Below, one piece after another: positions 26,390 to 34,445 of a stretch of 64,000 bases of DNA (within the stretch, counting starts at the first letter, position 1; each line of letters opens with the position of its first letter). The DNA is taken from positions 2,172,501 through 2,236,500 of the forward strand of contig NZ_AP026708.1 of assembly GCF_026000375.1 (NCBI RefSeq), written 5' to 3'. Position numbers and translations under genes: made by a program. This DNA is from Pseudodesulfovibrio portus (GTDB lineage: Bacteria; Desulfobacterota; Desulfovibrionia; Desulfovibrionales; Desulfovibrionaceae). Below the pieces are notes generated by a model, which did no database searches, was not told the DNA's origin, and was given only the letters and a program-made list of their open reading frames with translations.

Positions 26390-27487
26390 CTACTTGTTGG
26401 GATGGACCTCGTAGGTGTTGTCTTCGTTGAAGTCGTTGGTGGCCTCAAGGTAGAAGACGTTCTTGGCGTCCGGGAACTTGTCCAGGAACAGGTAGTAGGC
26501 CTCGCCCGCCCTGGCGCCGGTGGCGCAGGAGAAGACGATGGGCTTGTCCGTGGGGATGTCGGCACCCTTCTTGTCGACCATGTCCACCGGCATGTTGATG
26601 GCGGTGGGGAAGTGGCCCATGGCGAATTCCTCGGGATCGCGCACGTCGATCAGGGTGATGGACGACGGGTTCTCCTTGAGGGTCTTCATGAACCACTCGG
26701 CGTCCACGGCCCCTTCGGCCTCGCCCGCCTTGACCGCGACGTCGGCCGCGCCGAACATTTCCTTCCAGCCGGGGTAACCGGCTTCGGCGACCACGACCTT
26801 CTTGTAGCCCAGGGCCCGGGCCTTGACAGCGGACTTGTGGGACAGGGCGCACTTGTAGCCGCCGCAGTAGTAGACCAGGGTGGTGTTCACCTTGTCCACG
26901 GGCAGCATGCCGCGCTTTTCCGGAAACACGGAATCCGGGATGCCGATGGCGGACGGGATGGCCCCGTCAAGGTACTTCTTGTACGGGCGGGCATCGATCA
27001 GCATGTAGTTTTCGCCGCCGGTCAATTTGGCGTGGAGGTTCTCCAGGCCGATGGAGGTGTATGCGTGCCGCTTCTTGAAGTCCGGATAGCCCTCGGCATA
27101 GACCTTGACGTTGGTGTAGCCCATCTCCTCGGCCATGTAGGCGGACTTGTGGGACAGGGGGCAGGCCAGGCCGCCGCAATAGAAGATCAGCAGATCGTCC
27201 TTGTCGGCGGGCAGCTGGTCGGCCATCTTCTCGAACTGGCTGGCCGGGATGGACACCGCGGTCGGGATGTAACCGTCGACGTACTTGGGCTTGTAGGGCC
27301 TGGAGTCGATGATCATCACGCCCTTGGGCTTGGGCATCTTGGCGTACTTGGCCACGAAGTTGTAATCCACGATGGTGTGGTACTGCTTGAACTTGGGCTT
27401 CTTTGCCTCTTCGGCCACCGCCGGTCCGGCGAACGCCACCAGGGCGAAGACCAGCATCATGGCTGCTGCAATCATTTTCCTGTGCAT
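26390..27487 (-). CDS. Exported protein with three tandem rhodanese domains
   Basis: A 365-residue protein with a signal peptide (cleavage near AVA, residue 25) and three rhodanese domains, about 35-140, 145-245 and 255-355. The first two have the loop YCGGLACPLSHKS (Cys104, Cys109) and YCGGYKCALSHKS (Cys208, Cys213), each with two cysteines. The third has FSCATGARAGEAYY (Cys321) with a single cysteine. Rhodaneses carry sulfane sulfur as a cysteine persulfide, so it may relay sulfur in the periplasm to or from the PhsA-like reductase. It lies between phsC and the Sec-rhodanese gene, all on the minus strand. Confidence 0.88.
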   Translation of the reverse strand: MHRKMIAAAMMLVFALVAFAGPAVAEEAKKPKFKQYHTIVDYNFVAKYAKMPKPKGVMIIDSRPYKPKYVDGYIPTAVSIPASQFEKMADQLPADKDDLLIFYCGGLACPLSHKSAYMAEEMGYTNVKVYAEGYPDFKKRHAYTSIGLENLHAKLTGGENYMLIDARPYKKYLDGAIPSAIGIPDSVFPEKRGMLPVDKVNTTLVYYCGGYKCALSHKSAVKARALGYKKVVVAEAGYPGWKEMFGAADVAVKAGEAEGAVDAEWFMKTLKENPSSITLIDVRDPEEFAMGHFPTAINMPVDMVDKKGADIPTDKPIVFSCATGARAGEAYYLFLDKFPDAKNVFYLEATNDFNEDNTYEVHPNK

Positions 27488-27570
27488 GATACACTCCCTT
27501 CCTTGACTGTTGTTTGATCCCGGCCTCCCCTCAGAGGCCGGGGTTCCTCGTTTCGTATCTGCTCCGGGGG

Positions 27571-28287
27571 CTACTCACCCTCGGTCTTGACCTTGTTCCA
27601 CCACAGGCGGTGGTGGTGCTTGGCGTAGTCGTCGGGCACCACGCCGGTGAACATGGACTTGAAGCCGGGCCGTTCCTCGGGCGAGATGGCGGCCATGTAC
27701 ACGTGGACCAGCAGGCCCGCGAAGACCAGCCCCACGGCGATGAAGTGCAGGGCGATGGACCAGCTGACCAGCACGGTGGCCTCGGCCCCGAAGCTCCGGT
27801 CGGACAGGTACATGATCACGCCGGTGACCGCGATGACGATGCCGCCGACCACGGACGCCTGGGCGAACGCCTTCTGGCCCATGTTGTAGTATCCCTGGTC
27901 CGGCAGCTCCGGGTCCATTCCGACCGCCTTGAGGGCCTTGGGCCCCAGCGTCATCAGGACCATCTTCTTGAGCATCCAGCCCATGTCCCGGGCCGGGCTG
28001 ACCGCGAAGATCTCCGCCAGGAAGAATCTGGCTCCCCGGAAATTGATCAGCAGGTAGAAGACGAAGCCCGCGATCCAGATGAGCCCGAGGCCTTCATGGA
28101 TGGCCAGCAGGTTCGCGCCGCCGCCCACCAGGGAGCGCAGCCCCTCTGGATAGCCCGAGCCGAACGGGTCGATGGCCGGGTGCTGGATCAGCCCCACGCC
28201 GGTCAGCAGGAGCAGTATCCAGCAGGCCGCATTGAACCAGTGGATGAAGATATCGGATTTGTCGTGCCGTTTGTGGAGCTTAGGCAT
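27571..28287 (-). CDS. phsC: Cytochrome b subunit of thiosulfate/polysulfide reductase
   Basis: A 238-residue membrane cytochrome b of the formate dehydrogenase-gamma/PhsC type with about four or five membrane helices. Candidate haem-ligating histidines are in DIFIHWFNAACW, LLAIHEGLGLIW and SIALHFIAVGLVFAGLLVHVYM. It would take electrons from the quinol pool and pass them to the iron-sulfur subunit. It differs from NrfD-type PsrC, so the arrangement is Phs-like. Its ATG overlaps the end of the iron-sulfur gene by 8 bp (ATGCCTAA), which fixes the start. Confidence 0.85.
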   Translation of the reverse strand: MPKLHKRHDKSDIFIHWFNAACWILLLLTGVGLIQHPAIDPFGSGYPEGLRSLVGGGANLLAIHEGLGLIWIAGFVFYLLINFRGARFFLAEIFAVSPARDMGWMLKKMVLMTLGPKALKAVGMDPELPDQGYYNMGQKAFAQASVVGGIVIAVTGVIMYLSDRSFGAEATVLVSWSIALHFIAVGLVFAGLLVHVYMAAISPEERPGFKSMFTGVVPDDYAKHHHRLWWNKVKTEGE

Positions 28288-29017
28288 CGGTGTCCTCCTT
28301 GTGGTCGCCGCTTCCGGCGATCAGCTGACGGCCGAGCATGGCCAGCACGCCCAGCCCGGACAGGCCGACCACGGCCTTCAGCAGCGGGGCGGTCTGCTTC
28401 ATGGCGACCATGGAGGCGGGCACCACGGCCTCGCCGCCCCAGTCCGGGGTTCCGGGATCGCCGATGTAGAACATGTTGGGCTTGGTGTCGGTCCTGGCCG
28501 TCACGCGGGCCAGTTGGTCCTTGTTCTTCTGGTACAGCCGGCCCGCTTCGGATTCGGGGTCGTTGATGTCGCCGAAGACGCGCGCCTTGGTCGGACAGGT
28601 GTCCACGCAGGCCGGGGGTATCCCGGCGGCACGGCGTTCGGGACAGTAGTTGCACTTGTCGGCCTTGCGCTTTTCGGCGTTGCGGAAGCGCGCGCCGTAG
28701 GGACAGGCCGGGAGGCAGTTGCCGCAGCCGATGCACAGCCCGTGGTCGATGACCACTTCCCCGGTTGCCGGGTCCTTGTAGGTCGCACCGGTTGGGCAGG
28801 CGTCCACGCAGGTGGGGTTGTCGCAGTGCATGCACGCACCGGGCTGGAACTTGGCCTTGCCCGACGCCTTTCCGGGAACCGGGGCGTCGTCGGCCTGTTT
28901 GATCCAGTTGCGGAACTGGCCCTCGGGCACGGAGTTGGCGACCTTGCAGGCGGCCACGCAGGCCTTGCAGTCGATGCACTTGGCGGCATCGATGACCATT
29001 GCGAGTTGTTGTGCCAT
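28280..29017 (-). CDS. phsB: Four-cluster iron-sulfur subunit of thiosulfate/polysulfide reductase
   Basis: A 245-residue ferredoxin-like electron-transfer subunit. Four cysteine groups, CIDCKACVAACK, CMHCDNPTCVDACP, CIGCGNCLPACP and CNYCPERR...CVDTCP, coordinate four [4Fe-4S] clusters. The C-terminus has a hydrophobic helix (about 206-228) that could anchor it in the membrane, as in FdnH-type subunits; PhsB of Salmonella is shorter. The ATG overlaps the phsA stop codon by one base (TAATG). There is no own signal peptide; export together with PhsA is expected. Confidence 0.9.
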   Translation of the reverse strand: MAQQLAMVIDAAKCIDCKACVAACKVANSVPEGQFRNWIKQADDAPVPGKASGKAKFQPGACMHCDNPTCVDACPTGATYKDPATGEVVIDHGLCIGCGNCLPACPYGARFRNAEKRKADKCNYCPERRAAGIPPACVDTCPTKARVFGDINDPESEAGRLYQKNKDQLARVTARTDTKPNMFYIGDPGTPDWGGEAVVPASMVAMKQTAPLLKAVVGLSGLGVLAMLGRQLIAGSGDHKEDTDA

Positions 29018-31209
29018 TACGCCACCTTCCTTGTTACGGAGACAAAGGTCGTGTGCATGGACGCGTTGCCGGTGACCGTGTCGTAGTCGTCGTCCAGCAG
29101 TTCGTTGATGGACGCGCCCACGTTGTGGGACAGGGTCTGCATGGTGGACAGGGTGTTGTAGCCCGAGAGCATGTACACCGTGTCCGTGCGGATTTTGTCC
29201 GTGACCTCTGCCGCAAGCTCCTGCCTGCCCACCGGGCTGGACACCTCGACCAGGTCCCCGTCGTTGATGCCGAGGCGCTTGGCGGACTCGGTGTTCAGCC
29301 ACAGGGTATTGGCCGGGTTGAACTGGTGCAGCAGGGAGTTGTTGGCCGTGGAGGTCTGGGTGGTCAGGGCGTCGCGGCCCACCACCAGGCGGAACTGGTT
29401 TTTCGGGACCTTTGTCGGTTCGGTGTAGACGGGCATGGGGTCGAGGCCCATCTGCTCGTATCGCTGGTTGTACAGCTCGATCTTCTTGGAAAGGGTCTTG
29501 TAGATGCGGCCCTCGTAGATGCCGTAGACCTTGGACGGGTTGTAGTACACGCCGTCGCGGTCCATGACCTCCAGCGCCTCGGGGATATCGCGGGTCTGCT
29601 TCCTGCGGTATTCGTCGATGGTGAAGTCGAAGTATTCGCCCAGGTCCATCCTCCCGGCGATCCCCTTCATGACGTCGAACAGGGAGCGGGATTCGTACAT
29701 GGGCTCGATGATCGGATCGCGCTTGACCACGCAGGCGCAGGCCACGGAGCCCTGGAGCCCGGAGCACGGGTCCGTGCGTTCCAGGTAGGACTGCGACGGC
29801 AGCACCAGGTCGGCCATCCAGGCGGTGTCGGACATGGCGATGTCCACCACGGTGACGAAGTCCATCTTGTTCATCATCTCGATGGTCTTCTTGCGGTTGG
29901 GGGCCGTGCCCATGGGGTTGGTCTTGTAGATGAACCAGCCGCGGATGGGGTACGGGTCGTCGGCCAGCACCGCGTCGCGGGTGACCAGGAAGGAGCCCTC
30001 GTGCTCGAACATCATGGGCACCTTGTGGGCGTCGATGCGGTCCTCCTGGTTCTCGTCGTACCAGGGGGCGTCATAGGGCACGCCCTTGAGCCCCACGGCG
30101 CGGGCCGCCAGCAGCCCGCCGGGCTTGTCCCAGTTGCCGAGCAGCCCGTTGACGATGGCGAACGCGCGTCGGATCTGGGTGGAGTTCTCGTAGTCCGAGG
30201 TGCGGCGGCCGGGGTAGATCATGGCCGCAGGGGCCGCAGCCGCCAGTTCGCGGGCGATGCGGGCGATGTCCTCGGCAGGGATGGAACACTGTTCGGCGGC
30301 AAAGCCGGGGGTGTATTGCTTGACGTGCTCGGCGAGCATCTCGATGCCGTAGGTCTTCTCCTCGATCCACTGCGGGTCGTAGAGTTTCTCGGCGATGATG
30401 ACGTGCGCCAGGGCGAGCATGAAGGCCATGTCCGTGCCGGGACGCACCGGATACCATTCGTGGGACAGGGCCGCAGTCTTGGTGTAGCGCGGGTCGAGGG
30501 TGACCAGCTTGCAGCCGTTCTCGCGGATGGCGGTCATCAGGTCCATGGAGTCCGGGGTGACCAGCGCCTCGAAGCGGTTGGCCCCGGCCATGATGATGTA
30601 CTTGGAGTTGAGTACGTCGGCAAAAGGCACCTCGCCGTAGGTGTCCAGGAAGGCCCTGTTGCCCGAGACCAGGCACAGGGATTCGTGCGAGGTGACGTTG
30701 AAGGAGCCGTAGACTTCGGCGAACCGGCCCACGAACTGGGAGTGCAGGTCGGTGCCGGCGGAGAAGAGATGGCCGCAGGGGGTATACTTGCTGCGGACCT
30801 CCTCCATCTTTTGGGCGGCCATGTCCAGGGCCTCGTCCCAGGGGATGCGCTGCCACTTGCCCTCGCCGCGCGCGCCCTTGCGGAGCAGGGGGTGCTTGAG
30901 GCGGTCGGGGTCGTAGACCTGGGCGATGCCCGCGTTGCCGCGCGCACAGAGCATGCCGCGCGACTTCAGGAATTTCGGGTTGGGGTCGAGTTTCTTGACG
31001 ACTCCGTCTTCCACCCGTGCGATGAGGCCGCACTTGTTGAAGCAGATGTCGCAAGCTGAAAATTTGGAGTCCCAGGCAGGAGCGGGCACGGCCGCGTTCG
31101 CCTTTTTCAGGCCGCCCAGCAGGGCGGGACCGCCCAGGGCGCCGGCCGCCACAAGGCCGGAAGCCTTGAAAAAGTCGCGGCGGGACATGGTCTGTTTGGG
31201 ATTCGACAC
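29017..31209 (-). CDS. phsA: Molybdopterin catalytic subunit, thiosulfate/polysulfide reductase type
   Basis: A 730-residue Mo-bisMGD oxidoreductase. A twin-arginine signal (SRRDFFKASG, Arg10-Arg11) directs folded export. A [4Fe-4S] site is formed by Cys53, Cys56, Cys60 and Cys88. The molybdenum ligand is most likely Cys179 in SHESLC, as in PhsA/PsrA. The length fits PhsA (about 758) and PsrA. It reduces thiosulfate, polysulfide or elemental sulfur in the periplasm; tetrathionate or arsenate reduction is less likely given the rhodaneses and PhsC-type partner. The order is cytochrome c, phsA, phsB, phsC, rhodaneses, with a TorD-like chaperone nearby. Confidence 0.88.
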   Translation of the reverse strand: MSNPKQTMSRRDFFKASGLVAAGALGGPALLGGLKKANAAVPAPAWDSKFSACDICFNKCGLIARVEDGVVKKLDPNPKFLKSRGMLCARGNAGIAQVYDPDRLKHPLLRKGARGEGKWQRIPWDEALDMAAQKMEEVRSKYTPCGHLFSAGTDLHSQFVGRFAEVYGSFNVTSHESLCLVSGNRAFLDTYGEVPFADVLNSKYIIMAGANRFEALVTPDSMDLMTAIRENGCKLVTLDPRYTKTAALSHEWYPVRPGTDMAFMLALAHVIIAEKLYDPQWIEEKTYGIEMLAEHVKQYTPGFAAEQCSIPAEDIARIARELAAAAPAAMIYPGRRTSDYENSTQIRRAFAIVNGLLGNWDKPGGLLAARAVGLKGVPYDAPWYDENQEDRIDAHKVPMMFEHEGSFLVTRDAVLADDPYPIRGWFIYKTNPMGTAPNRKKTIEMMNKMDFVTVVDIAMSDTAWMADLVLPSQSYLERTDPCSGLQGSVACACVVKRDPIIEPMYESRSLFDVMKGIAGRMDLGEYFDFTIDEYRRKQTRDIPEALEVMDRDGVYYNPSKVYGIYEGRIYKTLSKKIELYNQRYEQMGLDPMPVYTEPTKVPKNQFRLVVGRDALTTQTSTANNSLLHQFNPANTLWLNTESAKRLGINDGDLVEVSSPVGRQELAAEVTDKIRTDTVYMLSGYNTLSTMQTLSHNVGASINELLDDDYDTVTGNASMHTTFVSVTRKVA

Positions 31210-31363
31210 GGATTACCTCCGGATTTCCGCTATGGTGCGCTGCCGTCGTATCCGACTGCACAGGTCTGGAAACGGCACGGTCGGCGGCGCGTTACGCCCC
31301 GGGGCTTGGCCCGAGGCAAACAAGCCGCACCGGCACCGTGCCGGCACGGCTTGCGTTACGCCA

Positions 31364-31687
31364 TTAGGAGCACTTGGCCGGGGACGGGGAGTCCTTGGCG
31401 AAGTCGTGCAGATAGGTGAAGATGTCGTTCAGGTCCTTCTCGTTGACGGTCCAGTCGCCGGAACACTTGATCTTTCCGGTGTCGGCAAAGGTGGCCGTCC
31501 ATTGGGCCTGGGTGCGGTCGGCCGGGCTCAGGTCGGGAGCGTCGGTGCCGTTGTGGCAGGACCGGCAGTTCTTGCGGTAGAGAAATTTACCCTTGCGGGC
31601 GTTGCCGCCGCCCATGGCGAAGGCCATGGATACGGCGAAAATCGTGATCAGTGCCGTTGCCACGGCCACGGTCAGCTTGCGGTTCAT
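31364..31687 (-). CDS. Small monohaem c-type cytochrome without distal Met
   Basis: A 107-residue exported cytochrome: signal peptide (about 1-24) and one haem-binding CRSCH (41-45). No methionine occurs after residue 25, so the usual distal Met ligand is absent; a His in YLHDF or one of two further cysteines (KIKCSG and the penultimate Cys) may be the sixth ligand. GGAGG precedes the ATG at 31687, which excludes a longer N-terminus. It is the first gene of the reductase operon, 154 bp before phsA, so electron transfer to or from that system is likely. Confidence 0.82.
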   Translation of the reverse strand: MNRKLTVAVATALITIFAVSMAFAMGGGNARKGKFLYRKNCRSCHNGTDAPDLSPADRTQAQWTATFADTGKIKCSGDWTVNEKDLNDIFTYLHDFAKDSPSPAKCS

Positions 31688-31804
31688 ACTATCCTCCAGC
31701 TTGATATTGCGTTTCCAACACCTGTGACGATGCCTCAAACATATGCCCGCGGGGGCTTTTTTCAATTATAACCTGTACCCGGCATGGGCATCCTACGCCT
31801 CCCA

Positions 31805-31823
31805 TATACCCATACCGGGTATA
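31805..31823. promoter_or_regulatory. Second CsoR/CstR-like operator, upstream of cytochrome c-phsABC
   Basis: An inverted repeat TATACCC-ATACC-GGGTATA lies 118 bp upstream of the cytochrome c start. ATACCC-N5-GGGTAT closely resembles the short-tract operator class of the CsoR family. Together with the site at 24677-24696 it brackets the sulfur island. It also lies 89 bp upstream of the divergent FecR-like gene. Confidence 0.7.
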
Positions 31824-31911
31824 GGTGTCAACAGAAAACGGACAAAAATAATAGACGGGTACATGGGCAGGGTGAAATGTGAAAAACGTGAATCAAAATA
31901 GGGGGAATGAA

Positions 31912-32388
31912 ATGATCTGCGCATACTCCGATGCCCGTGCCTCGTCGGTTTTTCTCGTACTGTTTCTGGCTCTGGTCCTGTTGATGCCGTCTGCCGCGAG
32001 GGCCGAAGACATGGCCGATGCCGTGGGCTCGGTGAAGACGGCAACCGGGCAGGCCTATGTCTGCCGGGGGACCGACCGGTTCTCGGCGAAGGTGGGCGAC
32101 CATCTCTTCCAGGGCGATACCCTCGTCACCGCCGCAAGATCATCCATGGGAGTCATTTTCCGGGACGATACGATTCTCTCCCTGGGGTCCGGGTCCGAGA
32201 TGGTCATCGACGAATTCGCCTTTGATCCGTCAAAGGAGTCCATGAAATTTCTGGTCAGGATGGGCAGGGGCACGGCGCAGTTCATCACCGGGCAGATGGC
32301 CAAGCTGTCCCCGGAGAACATGCACGTGGAAACGCCGCTTTCAACCATTGGAATCCGGGGTACCCGTTTTCTGGTCAAGGTCGATTAG
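31912..32388 (+). CDS. FecR-domain exported protein
   Basis: A 158-residue protein with a signal peptide (cleavage near ARA, about residue 28) and a FecR-type beta domain: AVGSVKTATGQAYVCR, GDHLFQGDTLVTAARSSMGVIFRDDTILSLGSGSEM and STIGIRGTRFLVKV. Such periplasmic domains are found alone and in envelope or adhesin-associated operons; no sigma factor or TonB gene is near, so it is not a classic iron regulator. GGGGG before ATG 31912 decides the start over a GTG at 31879. It lies 9 bp before an OmpA-like lipoprotein gene. Confidence 0.8.
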   Translation: MICAYSDARASSVFLVLFLALVLLMPSAARAEDMADAVGSVKTATGQAYVCRGTDRFSAKVGDHLFQGDTLVTAARSSMGVIFRDDTILSLGSGSEMVIDEFAFDPSKESMKFLVRMGRGTAQFITGQMAKLSPENMHVETPLSTIGIRGTRFLVKVD

Positions 32389-32397
32389 GAGCCAGCC

Positions 32398-32970
32398 ATG
32401 AAAAAGACATTCTCCTTCATTCTGTGTCTCCTGTTCCTGGCCGGATGCGGCCAGACCATCGTGCTCATGCCCAACCTTGACGGCTCGGTGGGCAGGATAT
32501 CGGTCACCGCCAGGTCGGGCGAGACGGTCAACCTGGATCAGGCCAATCAGGCTGTTCGGGGCAAGGATGCCGTGTTCGTCATGACCGACGAAGAGGTGAA
32601 GGCCACCTTTGGCGAGGCCCTGGCCGCGCAGCCGATCCCCACGGCCCGGTATATCCTGTACTTCCTGATGGATTCGGACATGCTCACGAGCGAATCCGTC
32701 AAACTGTTTCCGGACATCATGAGGTCCTACGCGATCCGCCACTCCACCGACGTCTCGGTGGTCGGTCACTCGGACGCCGTGGGCGACGAGGAGTACAACT
32801 ATAGGTTGTCGGTCAGGCGGGCGGAAAAGATAAAGCGGATGCTGGTGGACAACGGCATGGAACCGGACGCCATACAGACCACCTCTCACGGCGAGAACAA
32901 TCCGTTGGTCCCGACCCCGGACGGCAAGGCCGAGCCGAGAAACCGGCGGGTGGAAGTGCTGGTCCGGTAA
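32398..32970 (+). CDS. OmpA-family lipoprotein
   Basis: A 190-residue lipoprotein: signal with lipobox LAGC (Cys17) and a C-terminal OmpA-like peptidoglycan-binding domain (about 80-190) with VSVVGHSDAVGDEEYNYRLSVRRAEKIKRML and NRRVEVLVR. It probably anchors the outer membrane or a surface assembly to peptidoglycan. It follows the FecR-domain gene by 9 bp in a likely two-gene operon, a FecR plus OmpA pairing also seen next to large repeat proteins, though none lies in this window. Confidence 0.88.
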   Translation: MKKTFSFILCLLFLAGCGQTIVLMPNLDGSVGRISVTARSGETVNLDQANQAVRGKDAVFVMTDEEVKATFGEALAAQPIPTARYILYFLMDSDMLTSESVKLFPDIMRSYAIRHSTDVSVVGHSDAVGDEEYNYRLSVRRAEKIKRMLVDNGMEPDAIQTTSHGENNPLVPTPDGKAEPRNRRVEVLVR

Positions 32971-32973
32971 GCG

Positions 32974-33699
32974 TCACCAGAGGCGGTCTGCAAAGCCCCG
33001 GTGCAGGCCGGAGTGGGCGATGAGGTCGGCTGTTTTCCGGATGTCGTAGGGGACGGCGTGCAGGTCGATGACCTTTTTGTCCGTGTCGAAGATAAGATAT
33101 TTCGCACGGTTGTCTCCGTCTCTCGGTTGGCCAACGGCTCCGACGTTGATCAGATGGCGGCAGTCCGGCTCTAGTTCGGTGGCGCCGACCTCCAGGGGGC
33201 GCTCCTCACATACCCCCCCCCGGTGCACGTACCGTTTCAGATCATGGGTGTGCCCCACGAAACAGATCGGCTCCGCAAAGTCGGCAAACACTTCGGCCAT
33301 GCGGTGGCGGTGCCGCCACAGGTATTCGTTCACCGAGTCCGGGGGCATCCCGTGCACCATGCGGCAGCCGTGCGCGACAATGGATTTGTGCCGGGAGGTC
33401 AGCCAGTCATAGGTTTCACGGTCGATCGCCTCCCGGGTCCAGCGCAAGGCGTCGGCTGCGGGCTGGTTGAAGCGGCGCAGGTAATGGATGTTGATCAGCC
33501 CCTGCTCGTGGTTGCCCATGGTGCATTCCACGCCGCGTTCGCGCAGCAGGTCCACGCACTCCCGGGGCTGGGGCCCGTACCCGACCATGTCGCCCAGGCA
33601 GTAGGTCTCGGTCACGTCGCGCTTGTCGAGGTCCCTGAAGACTTCCTTCAGGGCTTCGAAGTTGCCGTGGATGTCGGACATGATGGCGATACGGGGCAT
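32974..33699 (-). CDS. Metallophosphoesterase with internal G9 tract
   Basis: A 241-residue calcineurin-like phosphoesterase: IMSDIHGNFEAL, YCLGDMVGYGPQP, MGNHEQG, AHGCRMVHGMP, FVGHTHD and INVGAVGQPRDGD give a complete two-metal site. The substrate is unknown. A run of nine Gs on the coding strand (33213-33221 as C9) encodes part of HRGGVCEERP; such a run is prone to slippage. It converges with the OmpA gene and is divergent from the LUD gene. Confidence 0.82.
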   Translation of the reverse strand: MPRIAIMSDIHGNFEALKEVFRDLDKRDVTETYCLGDMVGYGPQPRECVDLLRERGVECTMGNHEQGLINIHYLRRFNQPAADALRWTREAIDRETYDWLTSRHKSIVAHGCRMVHGMPPDSVNEYLWRHRHRMAEVFADFAEPICFVGHTHDLKRYVHRGGVCEERPLEVGATELEPDCRHLINVGAVGQPRDGDNRAKYLIFDTDKKVIDLHAVPYDIRKTADLIAHSGLHRGFADRLW

Positions 33700-33807
33700 G
33701 GCGCAACCCTACTCATTCGCCGCGTCCTCCGCAAGACGATGCGGGAAAATGCTTGCAATAACCCGTTGATTGCGGTGCAGTTCCCCGAACCTCAACCGGA
33801 GAAGCCC

Positions 33808-34440
33808 ATGTACGCAGATGCCCTTCAGGAGACCGTTTCCGCCCTCACCGTCAACGGGTTCGAGGTCCATCAGGCAACCACGTCGGCCCATGCCGCAGAC
33901 ATCATCCTCAACCGGATCGTCCCGACCGTCGAGCCGGAGATAGTGTCCTTCGGCGACTCCATGACCCTCATGGAGACAGGGGTGCTCGACGCCTTCCGCA
34001 ATGACCCGGCCATCAATTTCATCGACACCTTCGAGCAGGACGTGGACCGTTCGGAGATCATCGAGCGCCGTCGCCGGGCGCTGCTCTCCGACCTCTTCCT
34101 GACCGGGTCCAACGCGGTCACGCAAAACGGCAAGCTGGTCAACCTCGACATGGTCGGCAACCGCGTGGGCGGCATCGTGTTCGGTCCCAGGCACGTGGTC
34201 ATCGCCGTGGGCGTGAACAAGATCGTGCCCGACGCCAACGCCGCCGTCCGCCGCATCCGCGAGGTCGCGGCCCCCAAAAACGCCCTGCGCCACAACGCAA
34301 AGACCCCGTGCGCCAAGACCGGACGGTGCATGGACTGCAAAAGCCCGGACCGCATCTGCAACGTCTGGACGATCACCGACAAGTCCTGGCCCAAGGGGCG
34401 CATCAAGGTCGTGCTGATCGATCAGGAGTTGGGGCTGTAG
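33808..34440 (+). CDS. LUD (DUF162) domain protein
   Basis: A 210-residue protein of the LUD/YkgG family, related to LutC of lactate utilisation. SFGDSMTLMETG, LLSDLFLTGSNAVTQNGKLVNLDMVGNRVGGIVFGP and VIAVGVNKIVPD are family segments. The C-terminus carries five cysteines (PCAKTGRCMDCKSPDRICN), typical of the subfamily without a separate iron-sulfur partner. GGAG precedes the ATG at 33808. No lutA/lutB is adjacent, so its substrate is uncertain. Confidence 0.85.
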   Translation: MYADALQETVSALTVNGFEVHQATTSAHAADIILNRIVPTVEPEIVSFGDSMTLMETGVLDAFRNDPAINFIDTFEQDVDRSEIIERRRRALLSDLFLTGSNAVTQNGKLVNLDMVGNRVGGIVFGPRHVVIAVGVNKIVPDANAAVRRIREVAAPKNALRHNAKTPCAKTGRCMDCKSPDRICNVWTITDKSWPKGRIKVVLIDQELGL

Positions 34441-34445
34441 GGTGT

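Noticed and set aside
28280-29767. phsB as part of a longer 495-codon frame starting inside phsA
   Set aside because: The upstream part is an out-of-frame reading of phsA; the ATG at 29017 overlapping the phsA stop starts exactly at the ferredoxin domain.
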